Below, one piece after another: positions 29,331 through 36,884 of a stretch of 64,000 bases of DNA. Each line of letters starts with the position of its first letter. Position 1 is the stretch's first letter. The DNA comes from Modestobacter sp. VKM Ac-2986 (GTDB taxonomy: Bacteria > Actinomycetota > Actinomycetes > Mycobacteriales > Geodermatophilaceae). The notes under the pieces were generated by a model that worked only from the letters and a program-made list of their open reading frames with translations, searched no databases and was not told the origin of the DNA. The position numbers were made by a program, and so were the translations under genes. The stretch is taken from NCBI RefSeq assembly GCF_026967795.1, contig NZ_JAPVBH010000002.1, forward strand, positions 310,001 to 374,000, read 5' to 3'.

Positions 29331-30449
29331 TCAGCCGAGCAGGCGGCGGGCGCCGACGTAGCCCTTCATGTCCACCGTGGACACGAGCACCGGCTGACCG
29401 AAGGTCGAGGCGTGCACCATCTGGCCGCTGCCGATGTAGATGCCCACGTGGCTCACCGGGCTGTGGAAGAAGACCAGGTCACCGGGCTGCAGTGCGGATC
29501 GCTCGACGGGCGTGCCCATCGCGGACTGGGCGCGACTGGAGTGCGGCAGCGCCTGGCCGGCCGCCGCGTAGGCGTACTGGGTGAGGCCGGAGCAGTCGAA
29601 GGCGTCCGGGCCGTCGGCGGCCCACACGTAGGGGTCGCCGAGCTGGGCGAGCGCGGTGTCGACGACGACCTGCGCCGCGTCGCTGGGGGCGCTCACCACC
29701 GCTGGCGGCTCGAGGACCGGGCCGGAGTGCTCGACGACGACCTCCTGCTGCTGGACGACCGAGAGCGCGTCGAACTGCTGCTCGTAGTCGCCGATCCGGG
29801 CGGTGAGGTCCTCCTGGCGGGCGGTGGTGTCGGCCAGCGTCTGCTCGGCGGCGGCCGCGGCGGACTCGGCGTCCACGCGGGCCTGCTCGGCGGCCGCGGC
29901 GGCCTCGGCGACCCGACCGAGCACCTGGTCGGTGTGCCCGGCGATCGCGTCGAGGGTGGTGACCTGGGCCAGGAACTCGTCGGCCGAGCCGCTGGTCATC
30001 AGGGCGTTGAACCGGGACAGGTTCTCCCCGGTGAAGGCGCTGCGGGCGATCCGGCGCACGTGCTCGTCCAGCGCGGCGAGCTGGGCCCGGGTGTCGGCGA
30101 CCGCCTGCTCGGCGGCCCCGGCCGCGGCCTGCTGCTGGGCCAGCGTCTCCCGGGCGTCGTTGAGCTGCTCGGTGACGACCTCGAGCTCGTGGGTGGCGTC
30201 CGAGACCAGCCGGGTCGCCTCCTCGGAGGTGGCCGCCCGGGTGACCGGGTCGCCGGGTGCGGCGGCGGCGGTACCGGGCAGCACGGTCAGCACGAGGCTC
30301 GCCGCGACACCCGTCAGCAGTCCCGCGGTCAGCCGCCCGCCCGGTCGAGCTCCCGCTCGTGCCCGGGGACGGGCGAGACGCCGGCCGACGGTGCGCTCGA
30401 CGGGTGCGGGCACCCGAGTGGTCCGGTCTCGGGGCTGAGGGCTCGCCAC
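29331..30449 (-). CDS. Secreted NlpC/P60 peptidoglycan endopeptidase with coiled coil
   Basis: A 372-residue secreted cell-wall hydrolase. The basic N-terminus leads into a signal/anchor segment (AGLLTGVAASLVLTVLPGTA, about residues 40-62). Then come two long coiled-coil helices (about 75-255, Ala/Glu/Gln rich) as in RipA/Rv2190c, which hold the enzyme inactive or target it. The C-terminal NlpC/P60 domain shows DAFDCSGLTQYAY (catalytic Cys), PGDLVFFHSPVSHVGIYIG (His) and MVHAS. It cleaves stem-peptide bonds during growth or division. GTG 30449 has GGAG upstream; an in-frame GTG 30599 is the alternative. If 30449 is right the mRNA has a leader of about 230 nt (see the separate entry). Confidence 0.88.
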   Translation of the reverse strand: MASPQPRDRTTRVPAPVERTVGRRLARPRARAGARPGGRLTAGLLTGVAASLVLTVLPGTAAAAPGDPVTRAATSEEATRLVSDATHELEVVTEQLNDARETLAQQQAAAGAAEQAVADTRAQLAALDEHVRRIARSAFTGENLSRFNALMTSGSADEFLAQVTTLDAIAGHTDQVLGRVAEAAAAAEQARVDAESAAAAAEQTLADTTARQEDLTARIGDYEQQFDALSVVQQQEVVVEHSGPVLEPPAVVSAPSDAAQVVVDTALAQLGDPYVWAADGPDAFDCSGLTQYAYAAAGQALPHSSRAQSAMGTPVERSALQPGDLVFFHSPVSHVGIYIGSGQMVHASTFGQPVLVSTVDMKGYVGARRLLG

Positions 30450-30682
30450 GGGCGGCGGGACTCCGTTCTCCTGCTCGACCGCCGGTCCGGTCAGCCGCCG
30501 GGCCGGGCCGGGGCCCTGTCGCGTCCTGGTCGACGCGGTGCTCGGTGCTGTGCGGACCCGGGAGGAGACACCCGGCACTGCGGCGGCTCCCCCGTCCACC
30601 GACCCGGTTCAGGGGCTGGCGGTCGGGCGGTGCCCGGCCGAGGTCACCCTCTGTGGCGACGACGTCTCGTACGGACACGACG
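30450..30682 (-). promoter_or_regulatory. Long GC-rich leader of the NlpC/P60 gene; possible c-di-AMP (ydaO-type) riboswitch
   Basis: Between TAAGTT (complement 30683-30688) and GTG 30449 the transcript has about 225 nt without a credible ribosome-served ORF. It can form several GC stems and includes GGTGGACGGGGGAGCC (about complement 30600-30585), reminiscent of the conserved GGGGGAnCC segment of ydaO/yuaA RNAs. Those RNAs control wall hydrolases in actinobacteria. Other expected ydaO elements are not clear, so this is tentative. A longer coding start at 30599 would shorten the leader. Confidence 0.3.
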
Positions 30683-30688
30683 AACTTA
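30683..30688 (-). promoter_or_regulatory. -10 hexamer TAAGTT, probable promoter of the NlpC/P60 gene
   Basis: TAAGTT on the minus strand is upstream of the long leader. No start codon sits at leaderless distance in the NlpC frame. Confidence 0.4.
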
Positions 30689-30741
30689 GGTCCGTGACCG
30701 GATCGAGATGAAGCCCCGTCAAACACCCGACTGGAGCGAGA

Positions 30742-30775
30742 AGCTGACGAATCACAGTGGTGCGATTTGTCAGCT
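30742..30775 (-). terminator. Hairpin at the end of the Cys-motif protein gene
   Basis: A 12-bp stem with one G-T pair (30742-30753 with 30764-30775) and a 10-nt loop overlaps the stop codon. It is unusually AT-rich for this genome. Confidence 0.5.
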
Positions 30776-31162
30776 CACGTGGCGACTGCCCCGGATGAAC
30801 GCATCCTGATGACGCAACGGCGGAACCAGCCCGAACTCTGCCAACGCGCGGACCGCCTCCTGCTCCACCTCGTCCAGTTCGACCAGCGACCAGGGGTCGT
30901 CGGCGGACGTGTCCACGTGGATCACGTCACACTCGGCGTCGACACGTCCGGGCGCGTCGCCGGCCGCGACGGCACCCACCGCCCCCGCCTGTCCGGCCCG
31001 GACCACGGGCTCCCCGGCCCCGACCGCCGGCCGCCGACGGGTCAGCGGCACGACGGTGGGGTCGCTCCCCCGCCAGCCGGGTGGCGCGCCCAGCAGGACG
31101 GTCACGACGCAGTCGTCGCAGCCGTGACCGCGGACGGTGCAGGTGTCACAGTCGATGAGCAC
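30770..31162 (-). CDS. Conserved small protein with double CxxC motif
   Basis: A 130-residue protein I recognise only as a conserved actinobacterial unknown. The N-terminus is VLIDCDTCTVRGHGCDDC followed by VVTVLLG, giving two CxxC pairs (C5/C8 and C15/C18) that look like a zinc or Fe-S site. A variable Ala/Gly-rich middle (about 40-85) and a C-terminal helix VELDEVEQEAVRALAEFGLVPPLRH follow. GTG 31162 has the strong ribosome site AAGGAGAG. Its promoter region matches a DNA-damage promoter motif shared with the divergent exonuclease/UvrC-like gene, so a role linked to the damage response is inferred. Confidence 0.8.
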   Translation of the reverse strand: MLIDCDTCTVRGHGCDDCVVTVLLGAPPGWRGSDPTVVPLTRRRPAVGAGEPVVRAGQAGAVGAVAAGDAPGRVDAECDVIHVDTSADDPWSLVELDEVEQEAVRALAEFGLVPPLRHQDAFIRGSRHVS

Positions 31163-31202
31163 GACGGCTCTCCTTCTCTCTCTCCGGGTCCGGACAGCGC
31201 GG

Positions 31203-31225
31203 ACGTTAGGGACGGGCACCGACAG
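31203..31225 (-). promoter_or_regulatory. RecA-NDp/PafBC-type DNA-damage promoter, minus strand
   Basis: Minus strand: CTGTCGGTG (31225-31217), exactly 8 nt, then TAACGT (31208-31203). This fits the mycobacterial LexA-independent damage promoter TTGTCRGTG-N8-TANNNT with one mismatch. It drives the Cys-motif protein gene, with a leader of about 35 nt holding its ribosome site. Confidence 0.6.
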
Positions 31226-31295
31226 TTCCGTCCCGCCGCCGCACGGGCCCCACGTCCGGCCCGGCCGCCCGGCGTGGGCTGCACGGAACTGTCGG
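31219..31295. repeat. Perfect 13-bp inverted repeat forming the -35 regions of two divergent promoters
   Basis: 31219-31231 and 31283-31295 are exact reverse complements (ACGGAACTGTCGG read outward on each strand), 51 bp apart. Each copy is 10 bp from its own -10 hexamer. Confidence 0.85.
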
Positions 31296-31311
31296 ACACC
31301 CGACCTAGCGT
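31289..31311 (+). promoter_or_regulatory. RecA-NDp/PafBC-type DNA-damage promoter, plus strand, leaderless
   Basis: CTGTCGGAC (31289-31297), 8 nt, then TAGCGT (31306-31311), 7 nt before GTG 31319. It matches the damage-promoter spacing exactly, with two or three mismatches in the upstream box. Confidence 0.55.
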
Positions 31312-31318
31312 CCGGGGC

Positions 31319-33301
31319 GTGCTGTTCCCCCCTGTCCCACCCTTCCCGCCGGACGCACCCGGGGCGCCGCCGGACCGAGCCGGGTGGCAGCAGGTGGCAC
31401 TGCCGGTGCACGGTGCCGCAGCGCCGGAGGTCTCCGCGCCCGGCCGGCCGCGCTACCACCAGGCCACGATCGACGACCTGGGCACCGCGCTGGCCGAGGT
31501 CACCTTCGTGGTGGTCGACCTGGAGACCACCGGCGGCAGCCCCAAGGACAGCGCGATCACCGAGATCGGCGCGGTCAAGGTCCGTGGCGGTCAGGTGGTC
31601 GGGGAGTTCCAGACCCTGGTCGACCCGGGGCACGCGATCCCGCCCTACATCAGCGTGCTCACCGGCATCACCACGACGATGGTCGCCGCCGCCCCCCGGA
31701 TCGCCGCCGTGCTGCCCGGCTTCCTGGAGTTCGCCCGCGGCACCGTCCTGGTGGCCCACAACGCCCCCTTCGACCTGGGCTTCCTGCGCGCGGCCTGCGA
31801 GGCCAGCGACATGGCGTGGCCGGCGTTCGCCTCGGTCGACACCGCCGTCCTGGCCCGCCGGCTGCTCACCCGCGACGAGGTGCCCAACTGCAAGCTCGGC
31901 ACCCTCGCGCCCTTCTTCTCCTCCCGGACCCAGCCCACCCACCGCGCCCTGGAGGACGCCCGGGCCACCGTCGACGTGCTGCACGGCCTCTTCGAGCGGC
32001 TGGGTCCGCTGGGCGTCACGTCGCTGGAGGAGCTCACCGGCCTCACCCGCCAGGTCGACCCGCGGCGCCGGCGCAAGCGCCACCTGGCCGAGGACGTCCC
32101 CCACGGCCCCGGCGTCTACGTCTTCCGCGGTCCCGGCGACGAGCCGCTCTACGTCGGCACCTCCGGTGACCTGCGCACCCGGGTCCGCAGCTACTTCTCC
32201 GCCGGCGAGCAGCGCAGCCGGATGACCGAGATGATCACCCTCGCGGAGCGGATCGAGACGCTGCCCTGCGCCCACGACCTCGAGGCGGCCGTCCGGGAAC
32301 TGCGGCTGATCGCCCAGCACAAGCCGCGCTACAACAAGCGCTCGCGCTTCCCCGAGCGGGCGCTGTGGGTCCGGCTCACCGACGAGCCCTTCCCCCGGCT
32401 GTCGGTGGTCCGCCGCGAGGTCCCCGGCACGGGCACCTTCCTCGGCCCGTTCCCCGACCGCCGGGCCGCCGAGGCCGCGATGGCGGCGGTGCACGAGTCG
32501 CTGCCGCTGCGGCAGTGCACCGGCCGGCTGTCCCTCACGGTGCTCGGCAGCGCGTGCGCGCTGGCCGGGATGGGCCGCTGCGGGGCGCCCTGCACTGGAG
32601 CGCAGAGCCGGGAGGAGTACGCGTCGGTGGCCGAGGTCTTCACCGCCGCCGTCGACCACGACCCCCGCGGCCTGGTCGCCCCGCTGCTCGAGCGTGTCGA
32701 GCGGCTGGCCAGCGAGGGCCGCTACGAGGACGCCGCAGAGCTGCGCGACCGCGCCGCCGTCCTCGTGCGCGCCGTCCGACGCCGGCAACGGCTGGCCTCG
32801 CTGGCCGCGGTGCCCGAGCTGACCCTGGCCCGGCCCGACGGGGAGGGCGGGTGGCAGCTGTCGGTGGTCCGCAGCGGCCGGCTCGTGGCCGCCGGGGTCG
32901 CCGAGCGGGGACGCTCGGTCCGCGGGTACCTCGCCGACCTGCGCGCCACCGCCGAGACCACCACCACCCCGGAGGGAGAGCTGGCCGCCACCGTGGAGGA
33001 GACCGAGCTCGTGCTGCGGTGGATGGAGAAGCCGGGCACCCGCCTGGTCGACGTCACCGGCACGCTCGCCAGCCGCACGCCCGGCACCGGTGACTACAGC
33101 GGCTTCCTGGCCCTGGTCGAGGCCGGCCGGGCCGAGCGGGACCCCTTCGCCGACAACCGGGCGCTGGGCACCCGGTCCCAGCCCGACCGGGTCACCCCGG
33201 GCCGTCCCGCCGAGCCCGGCCGGCGGTCCCGGCCCCGACCCGACGGCCGCACGCCGGGACGGCGCGGGCGGACCGGCACCGGGCTAGCATCCCCGACGTG
33301 A
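31319..33301 (+). CDS. DEDDh exonuclease fused to UvrC-like GIY-YIG endonuclease (Rv2191 type)
   Basis: A 660-residue two-domain nuclease. A DnaQ-like 3'-5' exonuclease covers about residues 50-225: FVVVDLETTGGSPKD, VLVAHNAPFDLGFLR and the final THRALEDARATVDVL with its His/Asp. A UvrC N-terminal GIY-YIG domain follows at about 255-340 (GPGVYVFRGPGDEPLYVGTS, DLRTRVRSYFSAGE). Then come UvrC-like Cys residues (CALAGMGRCGAPC) and a UVR-type EDAAELRDRAAVLVRAV. It is probably an alternative excision-repair nuclease like Cho/Rv2191. GTG 31319 is leaderless (TAGCGT 7 nt upstream) and the promoter resembles the RecA-NDp damage box. The basic C-terminal tail overlaps the next gene by 4 nt. Confidence 0.9.
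   Translation: MLFPPVPPFPPDAPGAPPDRAGWQQVALPVHGAAAPEVSAPGRPRYHQATIDDLGTALAEVTFVVVDLETTGGSPKDSAITEIGAVKVRGGQVVGEFQTLVDPGHAIPPYISVLTGITTTMVAAAPRIAAVLPGFLEFARGTVLVAHNAPFDLGFLRAACEASDMAWPAFASVDTAVLARRLLTRDEVPNCKLGTLAPFFSSRTQPTHRALEDARATVDVLHGLFERLGPLGVTSLEELTGLTRQVDPRRRRKRHLAEDVPHGPGVYVFRGPGDEPLYVGTSGDLRTRVRSYFSAGEQRSRMTEMITLAERIETLPCAHDLEAAVRELRLIAQHKPRYNKRSRFPERALWVRLTDEPFPRLSVVRREVPGTGTFLGPFPDRRAAEAAMAAVHESLPLRQCTGRLSLTVLGSACALAGMGRCGAPCTGAQSREEYASVAEVFTAAVDHDPRGLVAPLLERVERLASEGRYEDAAELRDRAAVLVRAVRRRQRLASLAAVPELTLARPDGEGGWQLSVVRSGRLVAAGVAERGRSVRGYLADLRATAETTTTPEGELAATVEETELVLRWMEKPGTRLVDVTGTLASRTPGTGDYSGFLALVEAGRAERDPFADNRALGTRSQPDRVTPGRPAEPGRRSRPRPDGRTPGRRGRTGTGLASPT
33285..33290 (+). promoter_or_regulatory. 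-10 hexamer TAGCAT inside the nuclease gene, leaderless promoter of the AsnC-type gene
   Basis: TAGCAT lies 7 nt before GTG 33298, within the last codons of the upstream CDS. Confidence 0.5.
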
Positions 33302-33585
33302 TCACCGCCATCGTGATGATCGATGCCGCCACCGACTCGATCGGCGAGGTCGCCGAAGCGGTCGCCGCCCTGCCCGGCGTCAGCGAGGTGTACTCCGTGG
33401 CCGGTGGGGTCGACCTGGTCGCCCTCGTCCGGGTGCACGAGTTCGAGGAGATCGCCCAGGTGATCGCCGGACGGATCAACAAGGTGCCCGGGGTGCTGGA
33501 CACCGACACCCACATCGCCTTCCGCGCCTACTCCCGGCACGACCTGGAGGCGGCGTTCTCGATCGGCTTCGAGTCCGCCGACTGA
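33298..33585 (+). CDS. Stand-alone Lrp/AsnC ligand-binding (RAM) domain protein
   Basis: A 95-residue RAM domain with no DNA-binding part. Visible are ITAIVMIDAATDSIGEVAEA, ALPGVSEVYSVAGGVDLVAL (the ligand-pocket GxxDxxL) and RINKVPGVLDTDTHIAFRAY. Such proteins form octamers that bind amino acids and act as metabolic sensors or modulate full-length Lrp members. The GTG overlaps the nuclease stop (GTGA) and also has its own TAGCAT hexamer, so it may be made from two transcripts. A nested hairpin follows the stop. Its neighbour across the hairpin is trpD, convergent. Confidence 0.88.
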   Translation: MITAIVMIDAATDSIGEVAEAVAALPGVSEVYSVAGGVDLVALVRVHEFEEIAQVIAGRINKVPGVLDTDTHIAFRAYSRHDLEAAFSIGFESAD

Positions 33586-33592
33586 CGAAGGA

Positions 33593-33643
33593 CCCCGCTG
33601 CCCCCCGCCCTGCGCAGGCTCAGGGCGGGGCCCTGCAGCGGGG
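33593..33643. terminator. Nested hairpin between AsnC-type gene and trpD
   Basis: The inner 10-bp stem (33603-33612 with 33621-33630) and outer 9-bp stem (33593-33601 with 33635-33643) are perfect. The flanks resemble the aroG terminator. Downstream to 33747 nothing else is evident. Confidence 0.7.
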
Positions 33644-33747
33644 CCGAGGGGCACTGCGATGTGCTCTGGTGGACGCTGACACCGTGGGCACCGGAGACGG
33701 CTGAGGGGCCGCGGCCAGTGGCCAGCGGCGTGGCTCGGTGAGGTCGG

Positions 33748-34806
33748 TCAGCCGCCGACGGCGGCGCGGGCCTGCTGGCTGACCTGGACCCACTGGTCGA
33801 GCTTGGCCGCGGCCCGGCCGTCGTCCACCGCGGCGGCAGCTCGCTCCAGCCCGGCCGCCAGCACGTCGTGCAGCCGACCGCCGTGCGTGTCGAAGGCGGC
33901 CAGCGCGGCGGCCGCGTTCAGCAGCACCGCGTCCCGCACCGGACCCCGGTCCCCGGCCACCAGCCGTCGCACCACCTCGGCGTTGACCTCGGGCCCGCCG
34001 CCGCGCAGCGCGCCGGGCTCGGCCACCGGGACGCCCAGCGCCGTCGGGTCCAGCCGCTCGGGCACCACCTCGCCGTCACGGACCACCCACACCGCCGAGG
34101 TGGTGGTGGTCGTCAGCTCGTCGAGCCCGTCGTCGCCGCGGAACACCAGCGCCCGGGTGCCACGGTCGGCCAGCACCTGGGCCAGCACCGGCGCCATCCG
34201 GGTGTCCGCGCAGCCGATCGCCGCGGCCACCGGGCGGGCCGGGTTGGTCAGCGGCCCCAGGAAGTTGAAGACCGTGCCGATGCCCAGCTCGCGACGCGGG
34301 GCGGCCGCGTGCCGCATGCCCGGGTGGAACACCGGGGCGAAGAAGAAGCCGATCCCGGCGTCGCGCACGCACCGGGCCACCGCGGGCGCCGGCAGGTCGA
34401 TGACCACGCCCAGCGCCTCCAGCACGTCGGCGGTGCCGGACGCCGAGGACGCCGCCCGGTTGCCGTGCTTGGCGACGGGCACCCCGACGGCGGCGGTGAC
34501 CAGGGCGGCCATGGTCGAGATGTTGACCGTCTGGGCCCCGTCCCCGCCGGTGCCGACGATGTCGACGCAGTCGACCGGCAACGGGACCGGCGTGGCCTGG
34601 TCGAGCATGGTCGCGGCCATGCCGGCGACCTCGTCGGGCGACTCGCCCTTGGCCCGCAGCGCCACGACGAAGCCGGCCACCTGGGCGGGGGTCGCCTCGC
34701 CGGTCATCACCTGCCGCATCGCCCAGCGGGTGTCGTCGGCGGACAGGTCCTCCCGGCGGATCAGCCGGTTGAGCAGTCCCGACCAGGTCGGGCGGACGTC
34801 GGCCAC
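33748..34806 (-). CDS. trpD: Anthranilate phosphoribosyltransferase
   Basis: A 352-residue TrpD. It joins anthranilate and PRPP in tryptophan synthesis. Signatures: [20 protein letters not shown] (PRPP loop, about 83-102), [25 protein letters not shown] (about 109-133), and [22 protein letters not shown]. The magnesium site lies in [13 protein letters not shown]. The GTG start lies 4 nt after the stop of the receiver-like gene, which is transcribed first, so the two form an operon. TrpD is separate from the other trp genes, as in M. tuberculosis (Rv2192c). Confidence 0.95.
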   Translation of the reverse strand: MADVRPTWSGLLNRLIRREDLSADDTRWAMRQVMTGEATPAQVAGFVVALRAKGESPDEVAGMAATMLDQATPVPLPVDCVDIVGTGGDGAQTVNISTMAALVTAAVGVPVAKHGNRAASSASGTADVLEALGVVIDLPAPAVARCVRDAGIGFFFAPVFHPGMRHAAAPRRELGIGTVFNFLGPLTNPARPVAAAIGCADTRMAPVLAQVLADRGTRALVFRGDDGLDELTTTTTSAVWVVRDGEVVPERLDPTALGVPVAEPGALRGGGPEVNAEVVRRLVAGDRGPVRDAVLLNAAAALAAFDTHGGRLHDVLAAGLERAAAAVDDGRAAAKLDQWVQVSQQARAAVGG

Positions 34807-34810
34807 CGGG

Positions 34811-35233
34811 TCAGCGACGCACGGCGGGGCGCTGCAGGGCGCGCTCCCGCAGCAGCCCGGCGACCACCTCGGTGGCCGTCAGCGGGTCGATCGGGTAGGC
34901 CAGCGTGGCGTCGGCCAGCGACCAGTGCGCCAGCCAGCGGTCGGCCTGACGGGCGATGAGGACGACGAGCTGCGGGCAGTCGGCGATCTCGTTCTTCAGC
35001 TGCCGGCTGATGCCCATGCCGCCGGTCGGCTGGGCCTCGCCGTCGAGCAGGCACAGGTCGATCTGGCCGGCGTCGACCGCGGCCACCACCTCGTCACCGG
35101 TGGCGCACTCGACGTACCGCAGCGGGCCGACGTCGGCCGACGGGGAGCTGCCCAGGGCGGTGCGCACGGCGGCGCGGACCTCTGCCCGCTGACTGAAGAC
35201 CAGCACGGTGGCCGGCGCGGCGTCGACGCTCAC
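34811..35233 (-). CDS. Receiver-like (CheY-fold) protein without output domain
   Basis: A 140-residue response-regulator-like protein. Strand 1 is [20 protein letters not shown]; the acidic pair after strand 1 that normally binds Mg is missing (FSQ). The candidate phospho-Asp is in [17 protein letters not shown] (DGEA). The conserved lysine region is replaced by [11 protein letters not shown], so normal phosphotransfer is doubtful and it may act as an atypical receiver. GTG 35233 is leaderless with TAGGCT 7 nt upstream. It is co-transcribed with trpD and divergent from ctaE-qcrCAB. Confidence 0.8.
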   Translation of the reverse strand: MSVDAAPATVLVFSQRAEVRAAVRTALGSSPSADVGPLRYVECATGDEVVAAVDAGQIDLCLLDGEAQPTGGMGISRQLKNEIADCPQLVVLIARQADRWLAHWSLADATLAYPIDPLTATEVVAGLLRERALQRPAVRR

Positions 35234-35240
35234 CCGGCGG

Positions 35241-35246
35241 AGCCTA
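35241..35246 (-). promoter_or_regulatory. -10 hexamer TAGGCT, leaderless promoter of the receiver-trpD operon
   Basis: TAGGCT on the minus strand lies 7 nt before GTG 35233. Confidence 0.6.
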
Positions 35247-35281
35247 GCGGGCAGCGCCGCCCTCCGGGGACCCTGGCCGCG

Positions 35282-35303
35282 TACCCTCAGGTTGTGCACA
35301 ACC
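35282..35303 (+). promoter_or_regulatory. Candidate promoter TACCCT with 14-bp palindrome, upstream of ctaE
   Basis: TACCCT (35282-35287) is followed at once by the perfect palindrome GGTTGTGCACAACC (35290-35303), which would cover the start site. It looks like an operator. Both strands also carry TTGTGCACA, similar to a DnaA box. Confidence 0.45.
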
Positions 35304-35367
35304 GGCATGTTCCGCAGGACGCGCCACGCGGACCCGACCCCACGTCGTGGGAACCCTGTCCCGATGC

Positions 35368-35373
35368 CATGAT
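35368..35373 (+). promoter_or_regulatory. Probable -10 (CATGAT), leaderless promoter of ctaE
   Basis: CATGAT (five of six matches) lies 6 nt before GTG 35380. Confidence 0.4.
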
Positions 35374-35379
35374 GAGCCA

Positions 35380-35994
35380 GTGACAACGGCCCCCGTGGCG
35401 AGCAGCACCTTCGACACCTCGCGGGTGCACTCCCTGACTCGACCGAACATGGTCAGCGTCGGCACGATCGTCTGGCTCTCCAGCGAGCTGATGTTCTTCG
35501 CCGGCCTGTTCGCCATCTACTTCACCGCGCGCGCGCGAGCGCTGGAGGGTTGGCCGCCTGAGCCGACCGAGCTCAACGTTCCCTACGCGACGGTCTTCAC
35601 CCTGATCCTGGTGGCCTCCTCGGTCACCTGCCAGTACGGGGTGTTCGCCGCGGAGATCGGCAACGTCTACGGGCTCCGGCGCTGGTTCACCATCACCTTC
35701 GTGATGGGGCTGGTCTTCGTGCTCGGCCAGGCGTTCGAGTACCGCACCCTGATCGTCGACCACGAGACGACCCTCTCGTCGTCCACGTACGGCTCGGCGT
35801 TCTACCTGACGACCGGCTTCCACGCCCTGCACGTGATCGGCGGCCTCGTGGCCTTCGCCTTCGTGCTCATGCGGTCCACCATGGGCCGTTTCACGCCTGC
35901 CCAGGCGACCTCGGCCATCGTGGTGTCCTACTACTGGCACTTCGTCGACGTCGTGTGGGTCGGTCTCTTCGTCACGATCTACCTGATCAAGTAG
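35380..35994 (+). CDS. ctaE: Cytochrome c oxidase subunit III
   Basis: A 204-residue, five-helix subunit III of the aa3 oxidase. Segments include [52 protein letters not shown], and the C-terminal [20 protein letters not shown] typical of actinobacterial CtaE. It stabilises the proton-uptake side of the oxidase. GTG 35380 is leaderless by a CATGAT hexamer; another candidate promoter lies 90 bp up. It begins the ctaE-qcrC-qcrA-qcrB operon, the hallmark of the actinobacterial bc1-aa3 supercomplex. Confidence 0.95.
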   Translation: MTTAPVASSTFDTSRVHSLTRPNMVSVGTIVWLSSELMFFAGLFAIYFTARARALEGWPPEPTELNVPYATVFTLILVASSVTCQYGVFAAEIGNVYGLRRWFTITFVMGLVFVLGQAFEYRTLIVDHETTLSSSTYGSAFYLTTGFHALHVIGGLVAFAFVLMRSTMGRFTPAQATSAIVVSYYWHFVDVVWVGLFVTIYLIK

Positions 35995-36002
35995 GGAACC
36001 GG

Positions 36003-36884
36003 GTGTCCACTCCCAACGCCTCATCCGTCGCCCCCGCCGAGGGTCGTCGCCGCGGGCTGCGCCGTCTCCGGCCGGAGGCCGGCACGCCGGCCGCCGCGGC
36101 TCGCGACCGTCGTCGGTCCAAGCGAAGCCGCCGGTTGGCCAACGTCGCCGGCCTGATGGCTGCCCTGGTGCTGACCGGGGTGGGCTACTCCGCGCTGGCC
36201 CCCGGCGCCAGCGCCGCAGACGACTCGACCGGCAACCCGTCCAACGCCGTCGAGGCCGGCCGCGAGCTCTACGTCCGCAGCTGCATCACCTGCCACGGCT
36301 CCAACCTCGAGGGCGTCACCGACCGCGGCCCGTCCCTCATCGGGGCCGGCGAGGCCGCCGTCTACTTCCAGGTGCACACCGGCCGCATGCCGCTCGTGCG
36401 CCAGGAGGCCCAGGCCGCCGAGCGCCCGCCGATCTTCTCCGAGGAGGAGATCGACCAGCTCATGGCCTACGTCCAGGAGAACGGCGGGGGGCCCACGCTG
36501 CCCTCCGGCGACCTGCGCGACGGCGACCTGGCCGAGGGTGGCGAGCTGTTCCGGCTCAACTGCGCCCAGTGCCACAACTTCACCGGCCAGGGCGGTGCGC
36601 TGTCCTCGGGCAAGCGGGCCCCCTCGCTGGCCGAGGCCAACGACCTGACGATCTACGCGGCCATGCTGCACGGCCCGGAGAACATGCCCGTGTTCGGCGA
36701 CAACCAGCTGAGCCCGGACGAGAAGCGCTCGATCATCGACTACGTGCAGACCATGAAGACCAGCGCCGACCCCGGTGGCTACGGCGCCGGCCGTGTCGGC
36801 CCGGTCGCCGAGGGTCTGGTCATCTGGGTCGCGGCCGTCGGTGCCCTGCTCTTCGGCATCTTCTGGATGGGGACCAAGGCGTGA
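36003..36884 (+). CDS. qcrC: Diheme cytochrome c subunit of the bc1 complex
   Basis: A 293-residue membrane-anchored cytochrome cc. One N-terminal membrane segment (GLMAALVLTGVGYSALAPG, about 52-70) exports two c-type heme domains. Their motifs are CITCH (residues 94-98) and CAQCH (187-191). A C-terminal membrane anchor is GLVIWVAAVGALLFGIFWMG. It passes electrons from the Rieske centre directly to CuA of the oxidase without a soluble cytochrome c. GTG 36003 starts 8 nt after ctaE with AGGGAA upstream. It overlaps qcrA by 4 nt. Confidence 0.96.
   Translation: MSTPNASSVAPAEGRRRGLRRLRPEAGTPAAAARDRRRSKRSRRLANVAGLMAALVLTGVGYSALAPGASAADDSTGNPSNAVEAGRELYVRSCITCHGSNLEGVTDRGPSLIGAGEAAVYFQVHTGRMPLVRQEAQAAERPPIFSEEEIDQLMAYVQENGGGPTLPSGDLRDGDLAEGGELFRLNCAQCHNFTGQGGALSSGKRAPSLAEANDLTIYAAMLHGPENMPVFGDNQLSPDEKRSIIDYVQTMKTSADPGGYGAGRVGPVAEGLVIWVAAVGALLFGIFWMGTKA

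Noticed and set aside
30450-30599. Extending the NlpC/P60 protein to GTG 30599
   Set aside because: The extra 50 residues are low-complexity, the start has no ribosome site, and the better GGAG-preceded GTG is at 30449; kept only as an alternative.
31219-31295. Inverted repeats at 31.2 kb as IS ends or a LexA box
   Set aside because: No transposase or target duplication, and the actinobacterial LexA box (TCGAAC-N4-GTTCGA) is not matched; promoter spacing explains them better.
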